Source: Streptomyces sp. MMG1533 (GTDB lineage Bacteria; Actinomycetota; Actinomycetes; Streptomycetales; Streptomycetaceae). Taken from it: a stretch of 64,000 nt of DNA. Positions 27,110 to 35,854 of this stretch are shown in pieces; position 1 is the first letter of the stretch; every line of letters starts with the position of its first letter. A program made the position numbers and the translations under genes. A model generated the notes under the pieces. The model saw only the letters and a list, made by a program, of their open reading frames with translations. It had not been told where the DNA came from and made no database searches. Where the stretch lies: positions 3,441 to 67,440 of the forward strand of contig NZ_LGDG01000239.1 in NCBI RefSeq assembly GCF_001279775.1, read 5' to 3'.

Positions 27110-28498
27110 TCAGTCGTGCGAGTGGAGGGGCTTGCCGGCCAGGGCCAGGTGGGCCTCGCCGAGCGCTTCGCTCTGCGTCGGGTGGGCGTGGATGAGCTGC
27201 GCGACCTCGGCGGGCAGCGCCTCCCAGTTGTAGATCAGCTGGGCTTCGCCGACCTGCTCGCCCATGCGGTCGCCGACCATGTGGACGCCGACCACGGCAC
27301 CGTCCTTGACCTGGACGAGCTTGATCTCGCCCGCGGTGTTCAGGATCTTGCTCTTGCCGTTGCCCGCGAGGTTGTACTTCAGAGCGACGACCTTGTCCGC
27401 ACCGTAGATCTCCTTGGCCTTGGCCTCGGTGATGCCCACGGAGGCGACCTCGGGGTGGCAGTACGTCACCCGCGGGACACCGTCGTAGTCGATCGGAACG
27501 GTCTTCAGACCGGCCAGACGCTCCGCCACCAGGATGCCCTCGGCGAAGCCGACGTGCGCGAGCTGGAGCGTGGGGACCAGGTCACCGACGGCGGAGATGG
27601 TCGGGACGTTGGTGCGCATGTACTCGTCGACCAGGACGTAGCCGCGGTCCATGGCGACGCCCTGCTCCTCGTAGCCGAGACCGGCGGAGACGGGCCCGCG
27701 GCCCACCGCGACCAGCAGGAGCTCGGCCTCGAACTCCTTGCCGTCGGCGAGGGTGACCTTGACGCCGTCGGCGGTGTACTCGGCCTTCGAGAAGAAGGTG
27801 CCCAGGTTGAACTTGATGCCGCGCTTGCGGAACGCGCGCTCAAGAAGCTTGGAGGAGTTCTCGTCCTCGAGGGGGGCGAGGTGCTTGAGGCCCTCGACGA
27901 TCGTGATGTCCGACCCGAAGGACTTCCAGGCGGAGGCGAACTCGACGCCGATGACGCCGCCGCCGAGGACGATCGCCGACTTCGGCACCCGGTCCAGGAC
28001 GAGGGCGTGGTCGGAGGAGATGATGCGGTTGCCGTCGATCTCCAGGCCCGGCAGCGACTTCGGCACGGAGCCGGTCGCGAGGAGCACGTGGCGGCCCTGG
28101 ACGCGCTGGCCGTTCACGTCGACGGAGGTGGGGGAGGAGAGGCGGCCCTCACCCTCGATGTACGTCACCTTGCGGGAGGCGATGAGTCCCTGCAGGCCCT
28201 TGTACAGGCCGGCGATGACGCCGTCCTTGTACTTGTGGACGGCGGGTACGTCGATGCCCTCGAAGGTGGCCTTCACACCGAACTGCTCGCTCTCGCGGGC
28301 CTGGTCGGCGATCTCGCCCGCGTGCAGCAGGGCCTTGGTGGGGATGCACCCCCGGTGCAGGCAGGTACCGCCGACCTTGTCCTTCTCGATCAGGGCGACG
28401 TCCAGGCCCAGCTGTGCCCCGCGCAGGGCCGCGGCGTAACCACCGCTACCACCGCCGAGGATCACTAGGTCGAAAACGGTGCTGGCGTCGTTCGCCAC
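27110..28498 (-). CDS. lpdA: dihydrolipoamide dehydrogenase (E3)
   Basis: A 462-residue FAD-dependent disulfide oxidoreductase that reoxidises E2 dihydrolipoamide with NAD+. The FAD motif is GGGSGGYAAALRGAQLG, the redox cysteines are C46 and C51 (GGTCLHRGCIPTK), the NAD motif is GGGVIGVEFASAW, and the active-site base pair is H439/E444 (HAHPTQSE). The start is GTG with GGAGG upstream; an ATG further up is not supported by length. It is the first gene of an operon with sucB. Confidence 0.96.
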   Translation of the reverse strand: MANDASTVFDLVILGGGSGGYAAALRGAQLGLDVALIEKDKVGGTCLHRGCIPTKALLHAGEIADQARESEQFGVKATFEGIDVPAVHKYKDGVIAGLYKGLQGLIASRKVTYIEGEGRLSSPTSVDVNGQRVQGRHVLLATGSVPKSLPGLEIDGNRIISSDHALVLDRVPKSAIVLGGGVIGVEFASAWKSFGSDITIVEGLKHLAPLEDENSSKLLERAFRKRGIKFNLGTFFSKAEYTADGVKVTLADGKEFEAELLLVAVGRGPVSAGLGYEEQGVAMDRGYVLVDEYMRTNVPTISAVGDLVPTLQLAHVGFAEGILVAERLAGLKTVPIDYDGVPRVTYCHPEVASVGITEAKAKEIYGADKVVALKYNLAGNGKSKILNTAGEIKLVQVKDGAVVGVHMVGDRMGEQVGEAQLIYNWEALPAEVAQLIHAHPTQSEALGEAHLALAGKPLHSHD

Positions 28499-28652
28499 GT
28501 CACGTCCTCCATGCATGTGCGCCACGCCGGTCTGCGGTGACCGGTCGGCGGCTGGTGTCCGGCCGCTCGTTCTTCGGCCCTTCGGTGGGGCCCTGTCCTG
28601 CCGAGCCCCATCTTCGCACTTGTCGTGGCAGGACGAGACGCCGGGCCGGTGT

Positions 28653-28679
28653 GTGAGACGTCGCACTCTTGTGTCTCAC
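28653..28679. promoter_or_regulatory. inverted repeat upstream of lpdA
   Basis: GTGAGAC (28653-28659) and GTCTCAC (28673-28679) form a 7-bp inverted repeat about 155-180 nt upstream of the lpdA start. It may be an operator of the lpdA-sucB operon; no regulator is known to me for this sequence. Confidence 0.35.
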
Positions 28680-28699
28680 CACAAGTCCCACGGCAAGGC

Positions 28700-28736
28700 G
28701 ACGGGGCCCCGCCCTACCCGCGCGCGGGGCCCCGTC
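28700..28736 (-). terminator. terminator downstream of pepA
   Basis: A perfect 13-bp stem (GACGGGGCCCCGC at 28700-28712 with 28724-28736) and 11-nt loop, 14 nt beyond the pepA stop. It separates pepA from the lpdA-sucB operon. Confidence 0.85.
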
Positions 28737-28749
28737 ATCGAGAACGACC

Positions 28750-30291
28750 TCAGCCGAGGTCCCCCGCGGCGGTCAGCTCCGCCAGCCGCACCAGCGTCCG
28801 CACGGCCGTCCCCGTACCGCCCTTCGGCGTGTATCCGAACGGCCCGCCCTCGTTGAAGGCCGGCCCCGCGATGTCCAGATGCGCCCAGGTGATCCCCTCA
28901 CCCACGAACTCGCGCAGGAACAGACCGGCCACCAGTCCACCGCCCATCCGCTCACCCATGTTGGCGATGTCGGCGGTCGGGGAGTCCATGCCCTTGCGCA
29001 GGTGCTCCGGCAGCGGCATCGGCCACGCCGGCTCGCCCACCTCCTCGGCGGCCTCGTGCAGCGCGGAGCGGAACGCGTCGTCGTTCGCCATGATCCCGAA
29101 CGTCCGGTTGCCCAGCGCCAGCATCATCGCGCCGGTCAGCGTCGCCACGTCCACGATCGCGTCCGGCTTCTCCTCGGAGGCCGCCCACAGCGCGTCGGCG
29201 AGGACCAGCCGGCCCTCGGCGTCGGTGTTGAGCACCTCCACGGTCTTGCCGCTGTACATGCGCAGCACGTCACCCGGCCGGGTCGCGGAGCCCGACGGCA
29301 TGTTCTCGGCCAGCGCCAGCCAGCCGGTGACGTTCACTTCCAGCCCCAGACGGGCGGCGGCGACCACGGCGGCGAAGACCGCCGCCGCCCCGCTCATGTC
29401 GCACTTCATCGTCTCGTTGTGGCCGGCCGGCTTGAGCGAGATGCCGCCCGAGTCGTAGGTGATGCCCTTGCCGACGAAGGCCAGGTGCTTCTTCGCCTTC
29501 GAGGAGGTGTACGACAGCTTCACCAGCCGCGGAGCCGACGCCGAGCCGGAGCCCACGCCGAGGATGCCGCCGTAGCCGCCCTTGACCAGGGCCTTCTCGT
29601 CGAGCACCTGCACCTTGATGCCGTGCTCCTTGGCCGCGGTCTGCGCGACGGCGGCGAACGCCTCGGGGTTGAGGTCGTTCGGCGGCATGTTGATCAGGTC
29701 GCGGGCGCGGTTGAGCTCCTCGGCCACGGCGGTGGCCCGCTCGATCGCCGCCTTGTAGGCGCGGTCGCGGGGCTTGCCGCCGAGCAGCGCCGCCTCGGCG
29801 AGCGGCCCCTTGGCGTTCTTGGCCTTGGCGTCGCTCTTGCCGTTCTCCTTGTATGTGTCGAAGGAGTACGCCCCGAGCAGCACGCCCTCGGCCACCGCAC
29901 CGGTGTCCGCGGCGTCCGCGAGCGGCAGCGCGAACGCGGCCTTCCTGGAGCCGGAGAGGGTGCGGGCGGCCACGCCGGCGGCCCTGCGCAGCGCCTCGGC
30001 GTCGAAGCCGGAGTCCTTTTCGGGCTCGGCGCCCAGGCCCACCGCCACCACGAGCGGCGCCTTGAAGCCGGCCGGGGCGGGCAGCTTCGTCACCTCGCCC
30101 TCGGCGCCGGTGGCACCGAGGGTCTCCAGGACGCCGGCGAGCTTGCCGTCGTACGCCTTGTCCACGGCCTCGGCGCCCGGTGCTACGACCAGGTCCCCGG
30201 ACCGGGACGCAGTGCCCTTGGCAACACCGATCACGATCGCGTCGGCCCGCAGGCCGGGCGCCGCGGAGGTGCTGAGAGTGAGAGCAGTCAC
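28750..30291 (-). CDS. pepA: leucyl aminopeptidase
   Basis: A 513-residue M17 cytosol aminopeptidase that removes N-terminal amino acids. The N-terminal domain is variable. The catalytic domain shows VGKGITYDSGGISLKP with the metal-binding Lys and Asp, MKCDMSGAAAV, and the family signature NTDAEGRLVLAD with the other metal ligands and the catalytic arginine. Full length, with an ATG start. It is separated by a terminator from lpdA and is divergent from the exopolysaccharide-type cluster. Confidence 0.95.
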   Translation of the reverse strand: MTALTLSTSAAPGLRADAIVIGVAKGTASRSGDLVVAPGAEAVDKAYDGKLAGVLETLGATGAEGEVTKLPAPAGFKAPLVVAVGLGAEPEKDSGFDAEALRRAAGVAARTLSGSRKAAFALPLADAADTGAVAEGVLLGAYSFDTYKENGKSDAKAKNAKGPLAEAALLGGKPRDRAYKAAIERATAVAEELNRARDLINMPPNDLNPEAFAAVAQTAAKEHGIKVQVLDEKALVKGGYGGILGVGSGSASAPRLVKLSYTSSKAKKHLAFVGKGITYDSGGISLKPAGHNETMKCDMSGAAAVFAAVVAAARLGLEVNVTGWLALAENMPSGSATRPGDVLRMYSGKTVEVLNTDAEGRLVLADALWAASEEKPDAIVDVATLTGAMMLALGNRTFGIMANDDAFRSALHEAAEEVGEPAWPMPLPEHLRKGMDSPTADIANMGERMGGGLVAGLFLREFVGEGITWAHLDIAGPAFNEGGPFGYTPKGGTGTAVRTLVRLAELTAAGDLG

Positions 30292-30634
30292 GGTGGTGAA
30301 ATCTCGCTTCCGTTGAAGTCCGGTGTGGCCGAAGAAGGGTGGGTCGGCCGAGCCCGAAAACCGACCCTAGATCCCTCTTGCGGCCGGGTCTCTACCAGGG
30401 CAGGTAAATACCCGCCATGAGCCTACGCTCGGGCTCGCTGCCGATCATTCCCATGGCAATTCACCTTCCGGTGGCGTGATGGCCACTTCTTGATCCCCTG
30501 GGCCGGTGAGCTGAGTCACAGTCGCCTGGTTCCGGCGAGCGCACGCCTCGCCGCTTTGCATCATTTCCACAGATCCTCCTCTGATCGACCACACGGGGAT
30601 CCGGCGGGGGATTCACAGGGGGAGGGGACGACCC
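30292..30634. other. intergenic region between pepA and the polysaccharide cluster
   Basis: This 343-bp divergent promoter region holds the pepA and deacetylase control sequences. Near the deacetylase gene a purine-rich ribosome binding site (gggggagggg) precedes the ATG by about 10 nt. I see no clear riboswitch, terminator or small gene; a slightly more AT-rich stretch (CAGGTAAATACCCG) at ~30398-30415 could be part of a promoter. Confidence 0.45.
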
Positions 30635-32692
30635 ATGGCGCATCGCGCTCACGCACACAGGTGGAGAACCACGGCCGCCGTACTGACGGCCGCCGGGCTC
30701 ATGGCGCTGGGACCGGGCGCACCCGGCGCGTCGGCGGCTCAGGAGCCGCGCATCGATCTCAGGGTGCTGGTCGTGGACAACGGCGACAGCCCGGTCCGTG
30801 CCATCACCGCCCAGCTGGAGAGCACCGGCATTCCGTACACCACGGTGAACCTGAACGACGCCGACCGTGCGACCATCACGGACACGTTCCTCAGCGACAC
30901 GGTGAACGGCACTCCGCGCGCCAGGTATCAGGGCGTCGTGCTGCCCAACGAGGCTCCGTTCGGGACGGGTTCGGCCGAACAGACCGCGCTGGAGACCTAC
31001 GAGCAGACCTACGGCATCCCGCAGGTCGACGCCTACACCTGGGCGCACCCGGGAGTCGGCCTCGACTACACGAGCCAGGGCGGCTGGGCCGGCACCCTCG
31101 ACGGACGTGAGGCGGCCGTCACCACGGCCGGCAAGGCGGGGTATTTCGGCTATCTCGACGGCGCCTTCACCTTCGAGGACAACGACTCCTCGGTACAGGA
31201 GAGCTACGGCTTCGTCGCCAAACCCCGTGCGGGCTTCACCAGTTACGTGGACATCCCGGTACCCGCCGGGGCGGGCAGCGGCAGCCTGATCGGCGAATTC
31301 GCGCACGACGGACGCCGTGAACTCGTCGTCACGTTCGCCTACAACGAGTACCAGGAGCAGTTCCGGGTCCTTGCCCGTGGCATTGTCGAATGGCTGACCG
31401 AGGGCGTACACCTCGGGCAGAGCAGGAACTACTTTGCGGTCCATGTCGACGACGTCTTCGCGTCCGACAGCCGCTGGGACACCGAACGCAACTGCACGCC
31501 CGGCGACTTCGACTGCGTGGGCGGTGACGGCGAGGGAACCACGCCGATCCGTATGACCGCGGACGACGCGCAGTACGCGGCGCAGTGGCAGCAGGAGCAC
31601 GGCTTCACGCTCGACATGGTCTACAACGCCGGCTCCGGCGAGGAGTGGAAGAGCGAGAACGGCGGCAGTGACGCGCTCACTGACCAGCTGCTCGCCGACA
31701 AGGCCGAGTACCGCTGGATCAACCACACCTACACGCACCAGTACCTGGGCTGTGTCCAGGACACCACGACCGTGCCGTGGAGCTGCGCCCAGAACGCCGA
31801 CGGCTCGACGCAGTACATGAGCCGCGCCGACATCTCGGCGGAGATCTCGGACAACTACGACTGGGGGCTCGCACACGGCCTCCCGCTCGACCGCTCCGAG
31901 CTGGTCACCGGCGAGCACTCGGGCCTGAGGACCCTGCCGCAGCAGCCCGACGACAACCCGAACCTGGCCGGCGCCCTCGCCGACAACGGCATCGGGTGGA
32001 CCGCCTCGGACAACTCCCGCGAACCCGGGCAGCGTTCGGTCGGCAGCGGCGCGCTGACCGTGCCGCGCTACCCGATGAACGTGTACTACAACGTGGGCAC
32101 CGACGCGGAGATGGCCGACGAGTACAACTGGATCTACGCCTCGGCGGCCGACGGCGGCAGCGGAGTCTGCGAGAACAACCCCACGTCCACCTGCCTCGAC
32201 GAGCCGCTGGACACCGCCACCGGCTACGACGAGTACATCGTCCCGCTGGAGGCCCGCACCGCCCTCGGACACGTCGTGAACAACGACCCGCGCCCGCACT
32301 ACGCCCACCAGTCCAACCTGGCCGAGGACCGGACGCTCTACCCGGTCATGGACAAGGTGCTGGCCGGCTACGCGGCCCTCTTCGCCGACAACACCCCGGT
32401 GCAGAACCTTGCGCAGAGCGCCATCGGCACCGAGCTGCAACGCCGCGCCGCCTGGCAGACCGCTGTCGCGGGCGGCCAGGTCACCGCGTACCGCATCGGC
32501 GGGAAAGTCACCGTCACCGCACCGTCCGGGACCAGTGTTCCGGTGACCGCACCAGAGGGGACCACCAAGCAACTGCCGCTCGGCACCACGGCGTTCGGGA
32601 CGCCGTACGCGGGGCAGCGCTCGGCCTGGACCACGCCGGAGCTGCTGCAGACCGCGGTCACGCTGAATCTGCCTCAGACGAGCGCCCCATAG
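30635..32692 (+). CDS. secreted Agd3/PelA-like polysaccharide deacetylase
   Basis: A 685-residue exported protein. A Sec signal peptide (RWRTTAAVLTAAGLMALG, cleaved after ASA-A near residue 35) is followed by a beta-rich domain of ~220 residues comparable to the carbohydrate-binding half of fungal Agd3. The deacetylase-like domain has the metal/catalytic motifs HVDDVF (H270, D272, D273) and NHTYTH (H364, H368), the CE18/NodB-like pattern. Agd3 partially de-N-acetylates galactosaminogalactan; PelA does the same for Pel. The family call is from motif order and neighbours. First gene of a five-gene cluster; the next gene begins ~100 bp downstream, after a repeat element. Confidence 0.75.
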   Translation: MAHRAHAHRWRTTAAVLTAAGLMALGPGAPGASAAQEPRIDLRVLVVDNGDSPVRAITAQLESTGIPYTTVNLNDADRATITDTFLSDTVNGTPRARYQGVVLPNEAPFGTGSAEQTALETYEQTYGIPQVDAYTWAHPGVGLDYTSQGGWAGTLDGREAAVTTAGKAGYFGYLDGAFTFEDNDSSVQESYGFVAKPRAGFTSYVDIPVPAGAGSGSLIGEFAHDGRRELVVTFAYNEYQEQFRVLARGIVEWLTEGVHLGQSRNYFAVHVDDVFASDSRWDTERNCTPGDFDCVGGDGEGTTPIRMTADDAQYAAQWQQEHGFTLDMVYNAGSGEEWKSENGGSDALTDQLLADKAEYRWINHTYTHQYLGCVQDTTTVPWSCAQNADGSTQYMSRADISAEISDNYDWGLAHGLPLDRSELVTGEHSGLRTLPQQPDDNPNLAGALADNGIGWTASDNSREPGQRSVGSGALTVPRYPMNVYYNVGTDAEMADEYNWIYASAADGGSGVCENNPTSTCLDEPLDTATGYDEYIVPLEARTALGHVVNNDPRPHYAHQSNLAEDRTLYPVMDKVLAGYAALFADNTPVQNLAQSAIGTELQRRAAWQTAVAGGQVTAYRIGGKVTVTAPSGTSVPVTAPEGTTKQLPLGTTAFGTPYAGQRSAWTTPELLQTAVTLNLPQTSAP

Positions 32693-32760
32693 GGGCGCGG
32701 GGAACTGCGCGACCAGCCACGACGAGCCCGCAGCCGGGGCCCCGGGCCGCAGTTCCCCGA
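32691..32760. repeat. Streptomyces intergenic repeat (GGGGCGCGGGGAACTGCGCG type)
   Basis: The element begins AGGGGCGCGGGGAACTGCGC and ends with the inverse, GCAGTTCCCC, giving 10-bp arms at 32699-32708 and 32749-32758 around a ~40-nt interior. A second copy of the left half is at 62588. I recall this element as common between genes in streptomycetes; its function is unknown. It overlaps the last bases of the deacetylase gene. Confidence 0.75.
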
Positions 32761-32795
32761 ACGTCATCCGCTCTACAAGGGGGAACCGCGTAGCG

Positions 32796-34316
32796 ATGCG
32801 CACCGGTCGTCATGTCACCATGCTCACCGAAGGCACCTATCCGCATGTCCACGGCGGGGTCAGCACCTGGTGCGACCAGCTGGTCAAGGGCATGCCGGAG
32901 GTCGACTTCCACATCCTGTCGCTGACCGGCAGCGGCCGCGAACCCGTGACCTGGGAGCTGCCGCCCAACGTCTACCGGCACACCTCCGTTCCGACCTGGG
33001 GCCCGCGGCCCGGCCGCGCCCGCGCGCCGCTCGGCCGGGCCCGCCGGCGCCTCCTCGAGTCCTACGAGCGTTTCCTGCTCTCCTTCCTCGCCCCCGAGGC
33101 CCGCTGCGACTTCGGCGAGGCGCTGTACGAGCTCGCCGAACTCGCCCGCGACGGACGCCTGTCGGCGGCGCTGCGCACCGAGTCCGCGCTGCGTTGCCTG
33201 ATGAGGACATGGACGAGGCCGCACCTGCCGACGGCCGCCGCCCGCCCGACCGTCCACGACGCCCTGACCGCGACCGACCTGCTCGAACACGCCCTCAGGC
33301 CGCTCGGCGTCCGCATCCCCGAGGACTCCGTCGCCCACGCCGTCAGCAGCGGCCTGGCCACCCTGCCGGCGCTCGCCGCCCACAAGCTGGACGGCGTGCC
33401 CTTCCTGCTCACCGAGCACGGCATCTACCTGCGCGAGCGCTACCTCGGCTACCGCAGCGGCGAACAGCGCTGGCCGGTCAAGGCGTTCATGCTCGGCTTC
33501 TACCGCGAGCTGAACTCGCTCGGCTACCGCTCCGCCGACCTGATCACCCCGTGCAACCAGTACAACCGCCGTTGGGAGGAGCGCGGCGGCGCCGACTCCG
33601 ACAAGATCCGCACGGTCTACAACGGCGTCGACCCGGCCGCCTTCCCGCACGCGGGGCCCGAGCCCGAGGTGCCCACGCTCACCTGGTGCGGCCGCCTCGA
33701 CCCGATCAAGGACCTCGAAACGCTTCTCCGCGCGTATGCCCTCGTCCGCGCCGAGATCCCCGAGACCCGGCTCAGGCTGTTCGGCCCCGTTCCGGCAGGC
33801 GGCGAGGCGTACCACACCAAGCTGGAGAAGCTCGCGGCCGAGCTGGGCGTGACCGACGGACTGACCTTCGAGGGCCGCATCGGCGAGGTCTGGCGGGCCT
33901 ACGCGGCCGGGCACGTGGTCATGCTGTCGTCGATCTCCGAGGGCTTCCCGTTCTCCATCATCGAGGCCATGTCCTGCGGCCGTACGACGGTCTCGACGGA
34001 CGTCGGCGGAGTGCGCGAGGCCGTCGGCGACACGGGTCTCGTGGTCCCCCCGCGCGAGCCGGAGAAGATGGCCGCCGCCGCGCTCACCCTCCTCCGGGAC
34101 GACGAACGCCGCCTGAAGCTGGGCGAACTGTCCCGTCAGCGGGTCATCGACCGCTTCACGCTCCGCCGCAGCGTGGACGCCTTTAGGACGATCTACCAGG
34201 AACTCGCGGGCCTGCCCGAGGTCTACGAGCCCACGCTGGAGACCGTCGCCGACTGGACCCTCGAACTGCGGGATCCCTGGTACGCCGCGGTCGCGACGGA
34301 CGGAACCGGCTGGTGA
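32796..34316 (+). CDS. pelF: PelF-type glycosyltransferase (GT4)
   Basis: A 506-residue cytoplasmic GT-B glycosyltransferase. The N-terminal domain has the DUF3492/PelF hallmark TEGTYPHVHGGVSTWCDQL and FHILSLTG; the C-terminal GT4 domain has the retaining-enzyme E-x7-E motif at E382 and E390 (EGFPFSIIEAMSCG) and GGVREAVGDTGLVVPP. PelF builds the Pel polymer from UDP-activated N-acetylated sugars. Compared with Pseudomonas PelF, an extra segment of ~100 residues (around 70-180) is inserted between the first beta strands. The GTG start of the next gene overlaps the stop (GTGA). Confidence 0.9.
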   Translation: MRTGRHVTMLTEGTYPHVHGGVSTWCDQLVKGMPEVDFHILSLTGSGREPVTWELPPNVYRHTSVPTWGPRPGRARAPLGRARRRLLESYERFLLSFLAPEARCDFGEALYELAELARDGRLSAALRTESALRCLMRTWTRPHLPTAAARPTVHDALTATDLLEHALRPLGVRIPEDSVAHAVSSGLATLPALAAHKLDGVPFLLTEHGIYLRERYLGYRSGEQRWPVKAFMLGFYRELNSLGYRSADLITPCNQYNRRWEERGGADSDKIRTVYNGVDPAAFPHAGPEPEVPTLTWCGRLDPIKDLETLLRAYALVRAEIPETRLRLFGPVPAGGEAYHTKLEKLAAELGVTDGLTFEGRIGEVWRAYAAGHVVMLSSISEGFPFSIIEAMSCGRTTVSTDVGGVREAVGDTGLVVPPREPEKMAAAALTLLRDDERRLKLGELSRQRVIDRFTLRRSVDAFRTIYQELAGLPEVYEPTLETVADWTLELRDPWYAAVATDGTGW

Positions 34317-35854
34317 GCGGAAGCATCTGGATGCCCCCGGGCGCCCGCCCGGAGACCCTCCCGTACATCCCCCGCCAGCGCGCCCCCAGCTGGGCGCAGC
34401 CCGACCCCGTCGACGAACTCGCCGAGCGGCTCGACGACTTCATAGCCGCGGCCGTCCACCCGGACGAGATAGCCGCCCTGCTGGAGTCCGACGGCCTCTC
34501 GGACGACCAGATACGCGAGCGGTACGGCGTGAAGAACTCCTTCGCGCTCGCCGAGGAGCTCTACGAGCGCGTCGAACGCCGTTACCCCGAGCCGGACGGC
34601 CCGGTCCACGACCCGTGGCAGGTCGGCCTCCTGGGCTGCCTGCTCCGCGGGGTCGTCTTCGCCCTGCCCGGCTTCGGCTATGTCCTCGGAGCACCCCTGC
34701 TCGCCGGTCCGAAGGGCGACCTCGGGCTTCCGGCGGGCACGGTCCCGCTGCTGGCCGGCGCCCTGTGCGGCTGGACCTGGAACCAGGCCCTCGCCCATTG
34801 GGCCTACTCCTGGCTCGGGCTGGGCGACCGCTCCGCCGCCCGGCGCTCCCTGTTCCTGGGAGCGCCGGCGGGTGCGCTGCTCGGCGCCCTGGTCGCCCTC
34901 GCGTTCGCGGGTACGGCCCACCCGGCGGCGATCGCCTTCGCCGCAGGCCAGTCCGGCTACCTGGGCGCGGCCACCGTCCTGTTGGTGATGGGCCGCGAAC
35001 GTGCCCTGCTGATCGCCCTGTTGCCGATGGCGGCGGGCGCGGCCGTGACCGTGGTCCATCCCGTGCCGGACGCGGCGAGACTCGCCCTGCTGCTCGGCTC
35101 CCTGGCCGTGGTGGCGGTCCTCGGTCTGCTCGAAGCGGCGCCCGCCATAAGGGACTTGGGTGGCGGCGACCGGACCGCCCAACTGGCCGCCCAACTGGCC
35201 GCCCAACTGACCGCACTGCTGCGCTTCGGCGCGCTCGGACCGGCCCCCGAGAAGCAGCACACCGCGGCCCCCCGGCTCGCCGCCTCGCTGCCGTACGCCC
35301 TGTTCGGGCTCGGCAGTGGGGTCCTCGTCGTCTACGGGGCGCTCGGCGACGTCCTGGCCGGCGAGGAGCAGAGCGCGATCGCCGCGCCCGCCGCCGTGGC
35401 ACTCACCCTCAGCATGGGCCCGGCCGAATGGCTGCTGTACCGCTTCCGCAGCGGCGGCCTGGCCGGGCTGCGCTCCAGCGACACCGCGAAGGCGTTCTGG
35501 CGCACGACGGCACGCACCGTCGTCCGGTGTCTGTCCGGCTACCTGGCCACCTTGCTGGCCCTCGGCCTCGCCACCTCGGCCCTGTGGCCACACGCCCAGG
35601 GCCTCGCAGGCATCCGCCTGGCCGGACTGCTCCTGCTCGGCGTGGTCCTGTGGACCGGCCTGCTGCTCCAGTCCTTCGGCGCGGTCACCAGCGCCGCCGC
35701 TGTGTGCTGCGCGGCGGCCCTCGCCCAGACCGTCGCCCTCGTCACGCACACGGGCGGCCCGCACCAGGTCGGCCTGATCGTGTACGGCACGGCAGCGGCC
35801 ACCCAGGCGGCCCTGGTCTGCGCCCTGTTGGGGAGGGCGACCGCCCACCGATGA
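34313..35854 (+). CDS. polytopic membrane protein of the polysaccharide cluster (PelG-like role)
   Basis: A 513-residue protein. The first ~100 residues are cytoplasmic and helical (VDELAERLDDFIAAAVHPDE, then ERYGVKNSFALAEELYERV); the remainder contains roughly 11-12 hydrophobic segments typical of a transporter or flippase. I cannot match it by motif to PelG, but position between pelF and the hydrolases suggests it does the same job: moving the growing polymer across the membrane. It is translationally coupled on both sides (GTGA with pelF, ATGA with the next gene). A short 15-bp tandem repeat encodes AAQLAAQLAAQL at ~residue 290. Confidence 0.7.
   Translation: MSGSIWMPPGARPETLPYIPRQRAPSWAQPDPVDELAERLDDFIAAAVHPDEIAALLESDGLSDDQIRERYGVKNSFALAEELYERVERRYPEPDGPVHDPWQVGLLGCLLRGVVFALPGFGYVLGAPLLAGPKGDLGLPAGTVPLLAGALCGWTWNQALAHWAYSWLGLGDRSAARRSLFLGAPAGALLGALVALAFAGTAHPAAIAFAAGQSGYLGAATVLLVMGRERALLIALLPMAAGAAVTVVHPVPDAARLALLLGSLAVVAVLGLLEAAPAIRDLGGGDRTAQLAAQLAAQLTALLRFGALGPAPEKQHTAAPRLAASLPYALFGLGSGVLVVYGALGDVLAGEEQSAIAAPAAVALTLSMGPAEWLLYRFRSGGLAGLRSSDTAKAFWRTTARTVVRCLSGYLATLLALGLATSALWPHAQGLAGIRLAGLLLLGVVLWTGLLLQSFGAVTSAAAVCCAAALAQTVALVTHTGGPHQVGLIVYGTAAATQAALVCALLGRATAHR

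Noticed and set aside
25361..28468. Long plus-strand open frame across sucB and lpdA
   Set aside because: Its translation is low-complexity and antisense to two recognisable enzymes, with no start signals.
30292..30634. c-di-GMP-related control (riboswitch or BldD box) in front of the polysaccharide cluster
   Set aside because: I found no convincing riboswitch fold or BldD consensus, and no PelD-like receptor gene is present.
30461..32803. Minus-strand open frame opposite the Agd3-like gene
   Set aside because: No domain or signal is present and the plus strand has a signal peptide, conserved motifs and a ribosome binding site.
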